Shown one piece after another: positions 8,372-16,864 of a stretch of 64,000 nt of DNA (positions are counted from its first letter, which is position 1; each line of letters starts with the position of its first letter). This DNA comes from Halomonas sp. QHL1. GTDB taxonomy: Bacteria > Pseudomonadota > Gammaproteobacteria > Pseudomonadales > Halomonadaceae. The DNA lies in assembly GCF_001882345.1 (NCBI RefSeq), contig NZ_MINL01000001.1, forward strand, positions 809,944 to 873,943, written 5' to 3'. The notes under the pieces were generated by a model that saw only the letters and a list, made by a program, of their open reading frames with translations, did not search any database and was not told where the DNA came from. The position numbers and the translations under genes are program-made.

Positions 8372-9508
8372 ATGTTGCGTTGCCTCTCGCGCTGTTGGCA
8401 CCCTCTTTTGTTGAGTCTCATCGTTACTTTATTGTTTTCTAATTCAGTTATTTACGCAAATGAAGAGAGCGAAGAAAGCCCTCAAGAAACCGCCCCGCTG
8501 ACGCTCGATACAGACGTTCAGGTGCCTGAAGCATTGTGGCGAACCATCGATAGTGAAAACGTCGAGGAGGTGCCCACCATGGCCCTGACCCCGGCACCGC
8601 CTCTCGAACCACCGCCGCTTAAACGCGTGACGCTGATGCTGGATTGGTACTTGAGCCCGCAGCATGCAGCCTTGGTGATTGCTCAAGAGCGCGGGCTTTA
8701 CGCAGCCCAGGGTCTAGAGGTAGAGATTCAGTCGCCGGCCGACCCTTCCATTGCCATCAAGCTGCTAACCGCAGGCGAAGTCGATTTGGCCTTAACCCGC
8801 CAGCCGCTGCTTCATCTCCATGCCCATAACGGTGCGCCGATTACACGAATCGCGACACTGATCGAAACCTCGCTAACGGCGGTTATTGTGACGGGTGAGG
8901 AACAGGTGAAAGCCGAAAGTACCTTGGCTGGGTTACATTACGGTTATACCACTGGTGAAGGCCGCGACCTGAGCATTCCGCGCTTACTACCCCGCTCGGT
9001 GCAGCAAACGGATGATTTCACCCCACCGGTCAACCTGCATTTTGATCCTATTCGAGCCATGCGGGAGAACCAAATTGACGCTGTCGCCGATGGCTTTTAC
9101 CACTACCTTCCCCAGCAGTTAGCAACTGAAGGTATTAACACCCACGTCATTCGCTTCGATGAGTTAGATATTCCCCGTAATGACGGTTTGGTGGTACTGG
9201 CCAATAGCGATACGCTTGCCCGCCGCGCCGCTACCTGGTCTCACTTCGTGCTTGCCCTCGAGCAGGCAAGCCATTGGATTATTGACAACCCTGACGCTGC
9301 CTGGGAACTGCTAATTAGCGCCCACCCTGTAATCGACAATGACATTAACGCCAGCGCCTGGGAGGACATCCTGCGCCGTATAGCGCTGAGCCCCGCGGCG
9401 TTAGATAACCGACGCTACGCTGGCTTTGAAACCTTTTTACACCAAATGGGCCTTACTGAAGCGACGTTGCCCGTTTCACGTTTAGCGGTAGATCCCCACA
9501 CGTTATAA
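8372..9508 (+). CDS. ThiY/NMT1-like periplasmic substrate-binding protein
   Basis: This encodes 378 residues with an N-terminal hydrophobic segment that may serve as a signal peptide, then a low-complexity Pro/Glu-rich linker (about residues 35-85). The NMT1/ThiY fold starts at VTLMLDWYLSPQHAALVIAQ, where family members commonly read LDWxPNxxHaG. Relatives bind thiamine pyrimidine precursors or other small amines and amides for ABC import. No permease or ATPase gene lies beside it, so it is an orphan here. Its partner must be elsewhere, or it serves another role. TGGAG lies 9 bases before the ATG. Confidence 0.75.
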   Translation: MLRCLSRCWHPLLLSLIVTLLFSNSVIYANEESEESPQETAPLTLDTDVQVPEALWRTIDSENVEEVPTMALTPAPPLEPPPLKRVTLMLDWYLSPQHAALVIAQERGLYAAQGLEVEIQSPADPSIAIKLLTAGEVDLALTRQPLLHLHAHNGAPITRIATLIETSLTAVIVTGEEQVKAESTLAGLHYGYTTGEGRDLSIPRLLPRSVQQTDDFTPPVNLHFDPIRAMRENQIDAVADGFYHYLPQQLATEGINTHVIRFDELDIPRNDGLVVLANSDTLARRAATWSHFVLALEQASHWIIDNPDAAWELLISAHPVIDNDINASAWEDILRRIALSPAALDNRRYAGFETFLHQMGLTEATLPVSRLAVDPHTL

Positions 9509-9547
9509 CTGCGTATCGACAGTTCTTATCCACTCCCATGGCGGCCC

Positions 9548-10933
9548 ATGAGCGAAACAGCTTTCATTTTTGTAGACGTTGAGACCACCGGCACTCGCGC
9601 AACACGGGATCGGATTACCGAAATAGCCGCCCTTAAGGTCATCAACGGCGAGCTGGTTGACCGCTGGTCGAGTTTAATTCACCCAGAGTGCAAAGTACCC
9701 GCGCAAATCACCCAACTGACCGGGATTCGCGACGACATGCTGGTTGATGCGCCACGCTTTGCGCAGATAGCCGAGTCGCTCATGGAGTGGCTGGGCGACG
9801 GGCAGCTAGTGGCCCACAATGCGCGCTTTGACTACAGCTTTTTGCGCAACGAATTTAAGCGCGCTGGGCAGGATTACCGTGCGGTCTTGATATGTACGCT
9901 GCGCTTATCCCGCCGAATAGCGCCCCAAGAGCGCCAGCACAACCTAAAAGCACTGCTTAACCGCTACGGCATTACACCCACCCGCCACCACCGTGCCGGA
10001 GACGATGTCGATGCGCTGTGGTCACTCTGGCAAGCGTGGCAGGTTGAGCATAGCGATGAAGCGTGGCAGCGGCTGCTGGGCGATGAGCGCCGCCACCGCA
10101 CGCTGCCCGCCCACCTGGATAGCGCGCAGTTGGAAGGGTTACCCGCCTGCCCCGGGGTTTACCTGTTTTACGGCCACAACCGGCTGCCCCTGTATGTGGG
10201 CAAAAGCATCAACCTACGTAGCCGCGTGCTGGGGCACTTTCAGCGCGACCACCAAGACGACAAAGAGATGCGCCTCGCCCAGCAGGTGCAGCATATCGAA
10301 TGGGAAGAGACCGCTGGCGATTTAGGCGCCCAGTTGCGTGAAGCGCAGCTGGTTAAAACGTTAATGCCGATTATGAACCGACAACTGCGCAAGCAGCGCA
10401 AATTAACTACCTGGCACTGGGCCGAGGATGCAGACCACCCTGAACTGCTCAGCGGTAGCGCTCTGACCCAGCCTCTAGGCGGCACGCTGTATGGTTTGTT
10501 TCGCAATGCACGGGAGGCCAAGAACGCCTTGCGCGCTATTGCTGAAGAGCAGCAGCTCTGCCCTCAGGTGTTGGGGCTTGAAAAAGGTAAGGGGCGCTGC
10601 TTTGCCAATCAGGTGGGCAAGTGCCGTGGGGCATGCAATGGGCAGGAGTCGATAGCAGTGCATACCCAGCGGGCGCAGGAAGCGCTCACCCAGCTTCAGG
10701 TCAACGTGTGGCCCTGGCCGGGCAGTATTGCTATTGAGGAGAAGTCAGCGGGCGCTACAGCGTCTGCATGGCATGTCGTTCGACAATGGTGCTATCTGGG
10801 CAGCGCGGCAAGTTTTAACAAAGCGCAGACACTGGCGGAAACGCCCGCAAGCTTCGATGTGGATAGCTACCGAATTTTGAACCGTTTTTTGCGTTACCCC
10901 GAGCAGCACGGCTTAACGGTTACGCCGCTCTGA
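9548..10933 (+). CDS. DnaQ-like 3'-5' exonuclease fused to a UvrC-like GIY-YIG domain
   Basis: This is a 461-residue two-domain protein. Residues 5-165 are a DEDD exonuclease: Exo I with D10 and E12 in DVETTG, Exo II in HNARFDYSFL, and Exo III with H and D in HHRAGDDVDAL. Residues about 197-285 are a GIY-YIG nuclease domain (GVYLF 203-207, YVGKS 216-220, NLRSRV), as in UvrC and Cho. The remaining C-terminal part contains a Cys cluster (CFANQVGKCRGAC) like that beside UvrC nuclease domains. Such fusions are conserved as an uncharacterised family and are presumed to act in DNA repair. It is separate from the replicative epsilon subunit at 17643-18401. Confidence 0.85.
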   Translation: MSETAFIFVDVETTGTRATRDRITEIAALKVINGELVDRWSSLIHPECKVPAQITQLTGIRDDMLVDAPRFAQIAESLMEWLGDGQLVAHNARFDYSFLRNEFKRAGQDYRAVLICTLRLSRRIAPQERQHNLKALLNRYGITPTRHHRAGDDVDALWSLWQAWQVEHSDEAWQRLLGDERRHRTLPAHLDSAQLEGLPACPGVYLFYGHNRLPLYVGKSINLRSRVLGHFQRDHQDDKEMRLAQQVQHIEWEETAGDLGAQLREAQLVKTLMPIMNRQLRKQRKLTTWHWAEDADHPELLSGSALTQPLGGTLYGLFRNAREAKNALRAIAEEQQLCPQVLGLEKGKGRCFANQVGKCRGACNGQESIAVHTQRAQEALTQLQVNVWPWPGSIAIEEKSAGATASAWHVVRQWCYLGSAASFNKAQTLAETPASFDVDSYRILNRFLRYPEQHGLTVTPL

Positions 10934-10968
10934 TAAGGCAGCGCTTGTTTGTATGACTGCGTGTGCAT

Positions 10969-11772
10969 CTACTGGGCGTCGACGAACGCCTCGACCGCCT
11001 GCTGAAAGGATTCCGGCTGGTCGGCGTGTAGCCAGTGACCGGCATTTTTAAGTGTTACCACTCGGGCGCGAGGCAAGACTTCACGCAGTGCGGGCAGCAT
11101 GTCGTCGGCCACGTAGTGGGAATCGCCGCCACGCAGCACCAGCGCCGGGCCTTCAAAAGGCTGCTCGCCATCAGGCACCCCGATAATGTCGCTATAACCG
11201 CGTTTGATCTGATCTAAGCCTACTCGAAGCGCCATCACGTTATCGTCATTGCGCACCAAGTTAGTGGCCAAGAATAGCCGCGTGGGCCGGAAATCCACAT
11301 GCTCGGCCAGCAGATCATCGGCTTCACGACGGTTTTTGGGCTGCCCTTCCCGCACGTTGTCCAGCGCGGCAAACACATCATCGTGGCCGTGCTCATAAGC
11401 CACCGGAGCAATATCGGCCACAATCAGCGACGCCACCCGTTCAGGCGCCAAACGCGCCAAGCTGATCGCGACTTTGCCACCCATGGAGTGCCCCAGCACG
11501 TGAGCGCGCTCAATCGAGAGCTTATCGAGTAGCGCTATCACGTCATCCGCCATGGTGGCGTAACGCATTCCCTCTGCATGGGGCGAACGGCCATGGTTAC
11601 GCAGATCCAGCGCGATCACACGGCGGCTGCGCTGCCACACTTTCAAGTGCGAACGCCAATTATCGGCACTTCCCAGCAAGCCATGAATCACCACCAGCGG
11701 GGTGGTATCCACGGCGGTTTCTTCGGCGGGCATATCGATAAAATGGAGATCAACGGTGGCAACGTCAGTCAT
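10969..11772 (-). CDS. ybfF: alpha/beta-hydrolase, YbfF-type esterase
   Basis: This encodes 267 residues with an alpha/beta-hydrolase fold. The oxyanion motif VIHGLLGSADNW is followed by the nucleophile elbow GHSMGG, an acidic residue region (RGGDSHYV) and the catalytic His in NAGHWLHAD. The best match by memory is YbfF of gammaproteobacteria, a broad acyl-CoA/ester hydrolase. TTAGGAG precedes the ATG. It is cytoplasmic, with no signal peptide. It lacks the size and motifs of S-formylglutathione hydrolase, so it does not obviously complete the formaldehyde pathway further along. Confidence 0.83.
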   Translation of the reverse strand: MTDVATVDLHFIDMPAEETAVDTTPLVVIHGLLGSADNWRSHLKVWQRSRRVIALDLRNHGRSPHAEGMRYATMADDVIALLDKLSIERAHVLGHSMGGKVAISLARLAPERVASLIVADIAPVAYEHGHDDVFAALDNVREGQPKNRREADDLLAEHVDFRPTRLFLATNLVRNDDNVMALRVGLDQIKRGYSDIIGVPDGEQPFEGPALVLRGGDSHYVADDMLPALREVLPRARVVTLKNAGHWLHADQPESFQQAVEAFVDAQ

Positions 11773-11814
11773 GCTAGCTCCTAAGCCTTGCGGCCTCTGT
11801 GGGATGTTTCACTA

Positions 11815-12483
11815 TTAAGCCGTGCGCGGTGCGCCATCCACCTGGCCTGTCCAAACCACCAAACGGCGTGTAAGCCAGGCAAGCAGCAAGCCATACAGCG
11901 GCAGGAAAAACAGCAGGCTGATGGCGAGCTTAATCACGTAGTCGACAGCGGCGATTTCTACCCAATTGGCGGCCATAAACGGGTCTGGGCTGTTATAGAA
12001 CGCCGCCGAGAAGAATGCAAAAGTATCGGCCAGGTTACCCAGCACCGTTGAGCAAACCGGAGCCACCCACCATGCCCACTGGCGCAAGCGGTCAAACACT
12101 TGAACATCCAGCAATTGGCCAATCACATAAGCCAGGAAGCTGGCGAGTGCAATACGGGCGACAAACAGGTTCCACTCCGAAAGCGCTTCAATCCCGGCGA
12201 AGCTGCCGCGGGGAAACACCACCGATACCACATAGGAGACCAACAGCGCTGGCAGCATCACGCGCAGAATAATCGATCGCGCCGGTCCTTTACCAAACAG
12301 CCGCACCGTTAGGTCGGTGGCTAGAAAGATAAAGGGGAAGCTAAATGCGCCCCAGGTGGTATGAAAGCCAAACAGCGTAAACGGTAGCTGAACGAGATAG
12401 TTACTGGCGGCAATAATGCCGATATGGAAAGCCACCATCACCATTAGGCAACGGCTGTGCTGAGTCTCACTCAATGCAAACAT
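11815..12483 (-). CDS. yhhQ: queuosine precursor transporter YhhQ (VUT family)
   Basis: This encodes 222 residues with about six membrane helices, matching the YhhQ/VUT_1 family (NYLVQLPFTLFGFHTTWGAF, then FPFIFLATDLTVRLFG near the N-terminus; DTFAFFSAAF in the middle). YhhQ imports 7-cyano-7-deazaguanine (preQ0) and 7-aminomethyl-7-deazaguanine (preQ1) for tRNA queuosine. The function is supported independently by a probable preQ1-I riboswitch in the leader whose 3' strand includes the ribosome-binding site. It forms a single-gene unit. Confidence 0.9.
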   Translation of the reverse strand: MFALSETQHSRCLMVMVAFHIGIIAASNYLVQLPFTLFGFHTTWGAFSFPFIFLATDLTVRLFGKGPARSIILRVMLPALLVSYVVSVVFPRGSFAGIEALSEWNLFVARIALASFLAYVIGQLLDVQVFDRLRQWAWWVAPVCSTVLGNLADTFAFFSAAFYNSPDPFMAANWVEIAAVDYVIKLAISLLFFLPLYGLLLAWLTRRLVVWTGQVDGAPRTA

Positions 12484-12492
12484 GCGGATAGA

Positions 12493-12530
12493 CCTTTTTT
12501 TAATAGATAAGAGGGGTTAGGGAACCCTCG
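12493..12530 (-). promoter_or_regulatory. probable preQ1-I riboswitch controlling yhhQ
   Basis: On the minus strand, stem P1 is GAGGG / CCCTC around the loop TTCCCTAAC. An A-rich tail (seven A's) then leads to AGG, which can pair with CCT of the loop to form the pseudoknot P2. The loop/P1 segment ending CTAACCCC closely resembles the Thermoanaerobacter preQ1-I aptamer as I recall it. The AGG is also the Shine-Dalgarno, 9 bases from the yhhQ ATG, so ligand binding should block translation. The downstream gene transports queuosine precursors, which fits. Confidence 0.72.
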
Positions 12531-12646
12531 GGCTAGTAAGCGCAGTCGGTCAGCTTTTAACAAAACCCTACGCCATTCTGGGGAGCGCATTATACGGCTT
12601 CTGCAGGGTATTAAAAGTCAGGCTATTAAAAGTTAGAGCATTTAAA

Positions 12647-12674
12647 AGCCGAGCAATGAAAGCCGAGCAATGAA
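12647..12674. repeat. tandem duplication of a 14-bp unit
   Basis: AGCCGAGCAATGAA occurs twice head to tail, then AGCC starts a third partial copy that runs into the prpE terminator. Just upstream, TATTAAAAGT also occurs twice. This looks like slippage in noncoding DNA between yhhQ and prpE. Confidence 0.8.
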
Positions 12675-12675
12675 A

Positions 12676-12696
12676 GCCGCCCTAATGTCGGGCGGC
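12676..12696 (-). terminator. intrinsic terminator of prpE
   Basis: On the minus strand GCCGCCC and GGGCGGC form a 7-bp GC stem with a 7-base loop followed by a short T-run (TTTC). It lies 16 bases after the prpE stop codon. Confidence 0.7.
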
Positions 12697-12712
12697 TTGG
12701 ACTTGCGAATCA

Positions 12713-14650
12713 TCAATCCAGCGGTGTGGCTTTGTCCGCAGCGCCTACCGAGCGTTCACGCATGGCGGCGTGAACATCTGCCAGGCTGGTGGGGTCATCA
12801 ATGGTGGAGGGAATACCAAACTCTTTACCGTCGGCAATTGTACGCAGCAGTTTGCGTAGAATCTTACCCGAGCGGGTTTTGGGCAAACGATCTACCACTA
12901 ACACCTGCTTGAAGCAGGCAATCGGGCCAATGTGTTCGCGAACCCGCGCAATCAGTTCGGCCTCAAGTGTGGCTTCATCGCCATCAAAACCATCTTTAGG
13001 GATTACTAAGCCGATTGGCAGCTGCCCTTTCAGATCATCATTAATCCCAATCACCGCGCACTCGGCCACCGCGCGATGAGCGCCGACCACTTCTTCCATT
13101 TCACCGGTCGAGAGCCTGTGCCCTGCCACGTTAATGACATCATCGGTGCGGCCCATAATGAACAGATAGCCCTGCTCATCAAAATAACCGCCATCGCCGG
13201 TTAGATAGTAGCCGGGGAACGCCGCCATATAAGCGCTATGAAAACGCTTCTCGTCACGCCAAACGCCGGTCAAGCAACCTGGCGGCATGGGTTGTTTGAT
13301 CACCACACTGCCCTGCTCCATGGGTTTGGCCTGCTCGCCATCGCGGTTGAGCACCTGTACATTGAAGCCAGGAACGGGGAATGTCGCCGACCCTGCTTTG
13401 GTGGGTGCGGTCTCAATGCCCGGCAAGTTGGCGGCTATTGGCCAGCCGGTTTCGGTTTGCCACCAGTGGTCAATCACCGGCACGTCCAAAAGGTCATCCA
13501 GCCAGTGAAACGTGGGTGGATCGAGGCGCTCACCGGCCACGTAGAGGTGTTTTAGGCTACTAATATCGTAGTTCTGCAGCAGCTTGGCATCGGGATCCTC
13601 TTTCTTAATCGCGCGGAACGCCGTGGGCGCGGTGAAGAAGCTCTTCACCCGGTACTCCTCGATCAACCGCCAGAAGCTGCCCGCATCGGGGGTTTTTACC
13701 GGTTTACCTTCGTAGACCACCGTGGTGCAACCCATTAACAAAGGGGCGTAAACTATATACGAGTGCCCGACGACCCAGCCCACATCCGAGGCGGTAAAGA
13801 ACACCTCGCCGGGCTCCATGGCGTAGATCGCCTGCATCGAATAGGCCAGCGCCACGGCGTAGCCGCCGGTATCGCGCATAACGCCTTTAGGTTTGCCGGT
13901 AGTGCCGGAGGTATAGAGGATATACAGCGGGTCGGTGCCTTTGACCGGCACGCACTCTGCAAACGGCGCTTTCGCAACCAGCTCTTCCCAATCGTGATCG
14001 CCTGCCCCCAGTTCAGCCCGGTGCGCTTCACGCTGATAAACCACGCAGGCATCCGGCTTATGGGCGCTTAGTTCAACGGCCTGATCCACCATCGGCTTAT
14101 AGGGCAACACCTTGCCCAGCTCGATACCGCAGGAAGCGGCGACCACCACTTTAGGCTCGGCGTCTTCAATCCGCGCAGCCAGTTCATGGGGGGCGAAGCC
14201 ACCAAATACCACCGAGTGAATAGCGCCAAGCCGGGCGCAGGCGTACATGGCCACCAGGGCTTCGGGGATCATCGGCATATAGATCACCACACGATCGCCT
14301 TTGGTAACGCCCAACTGCGCCAGCGCCCCTGCGAAATATGCCACTTTATCGCGCATTTCGCGGTAGGTAATGGTCTGCTTGGCCTGTGCAGCAGGCGAGT
14401 CCCAGAAGATCGCCGCTTGGTCACCGCGCCCGTTTTCGACGTGGTAATCAAGCGCAGCGTAGCTAAGATTCATTTCACCATCGCTAAACCAGCGTGCATG
14501 CTTTTGCGAAGAACTTTGCGAAGTGTTTTGCTCATCGTAGCTGAGGATGGTTTGAGGCGGCGTGTACCAAGGAATACGTTTGGCCTGCTCGGCCCAGAAC
14601 GATTCAGGGTGTTCGATGGAGCGTTGGAAGGTGTGTTGGTAGCGGCTCAT
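12713..14650 (-). CDS. prpE: propionyl-CoA synthetase (PrpE-type AMP-forming acyl-CoA synthetase)
   Basis: This encodes 645 residues from the ATG at 14650, which has AGGG upstream and is preferred over an upstream GTG at 14698. Motifs are the AMP-binding loop YTSGTTGKPKGV followed by RDTGGYAVAL (the PrpE pattern), WWQTETGWPI, the GYYLTGDGGYFDE hinge region, and the C-terminal catalytic Lys in KTRSGKILRK. The family converts propionate (also acetate) plus ATP and CoA to acyl-CoA in the cytoplasm. No other prp genes are adjacent, so it acts alone here. Acetyl-CoA synthetase is the alternative, but the motif pattern favours PrpE. Confidence 0.88.
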   Translation of the reverse strand: MSRYQHTFQRSIEHPESFWAEQAKRIPWYTPPQTILSYDEQNTSQSSSQKHARWFSDGEMNLSYAALDYHVENGRGDQAAIFWDSPAAQAKQTITYREMRDKVAYFAGALAQLGVTKGDRVVIYMPMIPEALVAMYACARLGAIHSVVFGGFAPHELAARIEDAEPKVVVAASCGIELGKVLPYKPMVDQAVELSAHKPDACVVYQREAHRAELGAGDHDWEELVAKAPFAECVPVKGTDPLYILYTSGTTGKPKGVMRDTGGYAVALAYSMQAIYAMEPGEVFFTASDVGWVVGHSYIVYAPLLMGCTTVVYEGKPVKTPDAGSFWRLIEEYRVKSFFTAPTAFRAIKKEDPDAKLLQNYDISSLKHLYVAGERLDPPTFHWLDDLLDVPVIDHWWQTETGWPIAANLPGIETAPTKAGSATFPVPGFNVQVLNRDGEQAKPMEQGSVVIKQPMPPGCLTGVWRDEKRFHSAYMAAFPGYYLTGDGGYFDEQGYLFIMGRTDDVINVAGHRLSTGEMEEVVGAHRAVAECAVIGINDDLKGQLPIGLVIPKDGFDGDEATLEAELIARVREHIGPIACFKQVLVVDRLPKTRSGKILRKLLRTIADGKEFGIPSTIDDPTSLADVHAAMRERSVGAADKATPLD

Positions 14651-14948
14651 GGTGTCCCTATCTTCTTTGTAGTAGCGATTAAGGAGGATTGTTGACACTG
14701 TATAAAGGAAACCGACATTTCACCCTCATACTATGGGCTAAATAGCGACCAAAGCGGTAGACGGGCCCTCACATTGTCGACAAGATAGCGAATAACTACC
14801 ATTGATTAATCGTTAAACAACAGCTTGGACAAAACTCACTAAATTACTGATCATTAAACAACTTGATCCTCGCGACGCGTCGATGCCTTAACAACGTATA
14901 ACAATGCTTATAAAACGCTGATGTAACAGTGTAGGCAAGGAGAACATT

Positions 14949-15269
14949 ATGTCTGCTTCTACAAGCGCCGCTACACGCCTGCTTGAACATAACTGTCGTG
15001 CTATTGAGGCGGGGACTAACCTGCTTAAAGCGCTGGCTAACGAGAAACGGCTGCAAATACTCTGCCTTCTTGCCGAGAAAGAGCTGTCTGTAACGCAAAT
15101 CAATCAACAGCTTGCCTTAAGTCAGTCGGCGCTTTCCCAGCACTTAGCCATTTTGCGGCGTGATGAGCTTGTTGATACTCGGCGGGAGTCACAAACGATC
15201 TATTATTCGTTAAGCAGTGAGAGTGCCAAGGCAGTGATCGATACCTTGGCACGCCATTACGCCGCCTAA
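14949..15269 (+). CDS. ArsR/SmtB family winged-helix repressor
   Basis: This encodes 106 residues. The winged helix-turn-helix spans residues 20-95 (LLKALANEKRLQILCLLAE, then the recognition helix LSQSALSQHLAILRRDELV). The classical metal-binding ELCVCDL motif is absent; the equivalent segment is ELSVTQI, with one Cys (ILCLL) upstream and another near the start. It may therefore sense redox or sulfide-like signals in the manner of BigR/HlyU proteins, or some non-metal ligand. A CAAGGAG site precedes the ATG. The target is unclear; the nearest genes are prpE (divergent) and sohB (convergent). Confidence 0.88.
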   Translation: MSASTSAATRLLEHNCRAIEAGTNLLKALANEKRLQILCLLAEKELSVTQINQQLALSQSALSQHLAILRRDELVDTRRESQTIYYSLSSESAKAVIDTLARHYAA

Positions 15270-15286
15270 CGTTTCAAGGTTTAATT

Positions 15287-16330
15287 TCAGCGCCGCTGCC
15301 ATCCAGCGGCGTCGATTACACCAAGCGCTTTCAGCGCGGCTTTTTCGACGCCTTCCGACACGGCGAATCCAAGTTTACGGCTGAAGGTTTTGGGTGCTTC
15401 TAGCTTCACCGTAAACACTTGCGCCTGGGTCATACGTTCAACCAAATAGGCTTCGCTGGTACCTACGCTATCGACAAGCTGTTGGGATAATGCTTCGCTG
15501 CCGTACCAAATCTCGCCCGTGGCAAGGGTGTCGATATCCATGGAGGGGCGCCGTTCTGCCACATAGCTTTTAAACAAGCGATGCGTATTCTCTAAGTCCT
15601 CTAAGAATTTTGCCTTACCCTCTTCGGTATTTTCACCCAGCACGGTCAGGGTTCGTTTGTACTTACCGGCGGTAAGCAGTTCGACGTCAATATCGTGCCG
15701 TTTAAGCAACCGGTGAATATTGGGAACTTGCGCCACCACGCCGATGGAGCCAATCACCGCAAACGGCGCCGCTTTAATATGCTGTGCGGTACAGGCCATC
15801 AGGTAACCACCGCTCGCCGCCACCTTGTCGATGCACACGGTTGTGCTTAGCCCCGCCGTGCGCAGCCGGTCCAACTGAGCCGCTGCCAACCCATAGGCAT
15901 GCACCAGGCCACCCGCGGACTCAAGGCGCACCACTACCTCGTCCTCTTTAGCGGCGACACCAATAATGGCCGACACCTCTTGAGCAAAATGCTCGGTTTG
16001 CGAAGCTTTCAGATCGCCATGGAAGTCGAGCACCCACACCCGCGACGCTGGAGTGGCGTCTTGCTCCGTCTTGTTTGCCTTCTGACGCTTTTTATCTTCG
16101 CTGCGAAATAGTTTCAGCAGTTTTTTGCGCGCGCCAGGAAGCGTGGCAGCCAGGCGCAAACGCCGGACACGGCGGCGCCGTTGATCGTTAAGAGGCTCGA
16201 TAGTGAGCTTCAGGTCACTCTCTTTTTCCTGCTTGGTTCGCGCAATCAGCAGCAAGCCAATGCCTATCAGCGCCATCACGACGGTGGTTTGCACAATAAA
16301 GGTGCCTATTTCCGCTACCCATTCATTCAT
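15287..16330 (-). CDS. sohB: inner-membrane S49 peptidase SohB
   Basis: This encodes 347 residues: an N-terminal membrane helix (about residues 8-28), a basic linker, then the S49 peptidase domain. The catalytic Ser is in VAASGGYLMACTA and the general-base Lys in AGKYKRTLTVLGE. SohB is a signal-peptide-peptidase-like protease at the inner membrane, first found as a multicopy suppressor of degP loss in E. coli. TGGAGAAC lies just before the ATG. It is a single gene converging on the ArsR gene. Confidence 0.9.
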   Translation of the reverse strand: MNEWVAEIGTFIVQTTVVMALIGIGLLLIARTKQEKESDLKLTIEPLNDQRRRRVRRLRLAATLPGARKKLLKLFRSEDKKRQKANKTEQDATPASRVWVLDFHGDLKASQTEHFAQEVSAIIGVAAKEDEVVVRLESAGGLVHAYGLAAAQLDRLRTAGLSTTVCIDKVAASGGYLMACTAQHIKAAPFAVIGSIGVVAQVPNIHRLLKRHDIDVELLTAGKYKRTLTVLGENTEEGKAKFLEDLENTHRLFKSYVAERRPSMDIDTLATGEIWYGSEALSQQLVDSVGTSEAYLVERMTQAQVFTVKLEAPKTFSRKLGFAVSEGVEKAALKALGVIDAAGWQRR

Positions 16331-16527
16331 TGACGTTCTCCATTAGAGGCTTGATTCCTTTATGACTCGTGCGTTGGTATATGCGTTTGTGAAGTGTGAG
16401 TCCAGCGCTTGATTAGAACGCCCGTATGAAATAACCTCGCATGCCTTTACAATTGTTTCTTTTGGTTACGGTCGCTAGCCTGGACCTAAACTATTTAATG
16501 ACCATCTACTTAATTGAGAGATATGTT

Positions 16528-16839
16528 ATGTCAAACAATACCCTTGAGAAGCTAAAAGCGCGTTTTAATCCGGAAGCGGCAAAGGGCATGGATGAAGTTT
16601 TCCAGTTTCACTTTACCGATGCGGGCAGCTACTACTTAAACATCCAAGATGGCACGCTGGACGTACAAGAGGGTGAGCATGACGATCCTTCTGTCAGCTT
16701 AAGCCTAACCACTGACACGCTAAAAGGCATTATGACCGGCGAAATCAATGGTATGACGGCGTTTATGACTGGCAAGCTAAAAGCCACCGGTAATGTCATG
16801 CTGGCCACTAAGCTGACTAGCTTATTCCCCAGCGAGTAA
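16528..16839 (+). CDS. SCP2 sterol-binding domain protein
   Basis: This encodes 103 residues consisting of one SCP2-like domain (DGTLDVQEGEHDDPSVSLSL, then the KGIMTGEINGMTAFMTGKLK segment typical of the family). The ATG at 16528 is chosen because family similarity begins there and GAGAG lies upstream. An upstream ATG at 16441 would add a 29-residue hydrophobic stretch. SCP2 domains bind fatty acyl or other hydrophobic ligands, but the bacterial single-domain members are poorly characterised. It converges on nudC. Confidence 0.85.
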   Translation: MSNNTLEKLKARFNPEAAKGMDEVFQFHFTDAGSYYLNIQDGTLDVQEGEHDDPSVSLSLTTDTLKGIMTGEINGMTAFMTGKLKATGNVMLATKLTSLFPSE

Positions 16840-16864
16840 TCGTCCTATCGGCACGCGACGCCGC

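Noticed and set aside
10969..11772. YbfF-like esterase as the missing S-formylglutathione hydrolase
   Set aside because: Its length and motifs fit YbfF, it lies outside the C1 block, and it has no sequence feature of the S-formylglutathione hydrolase family.
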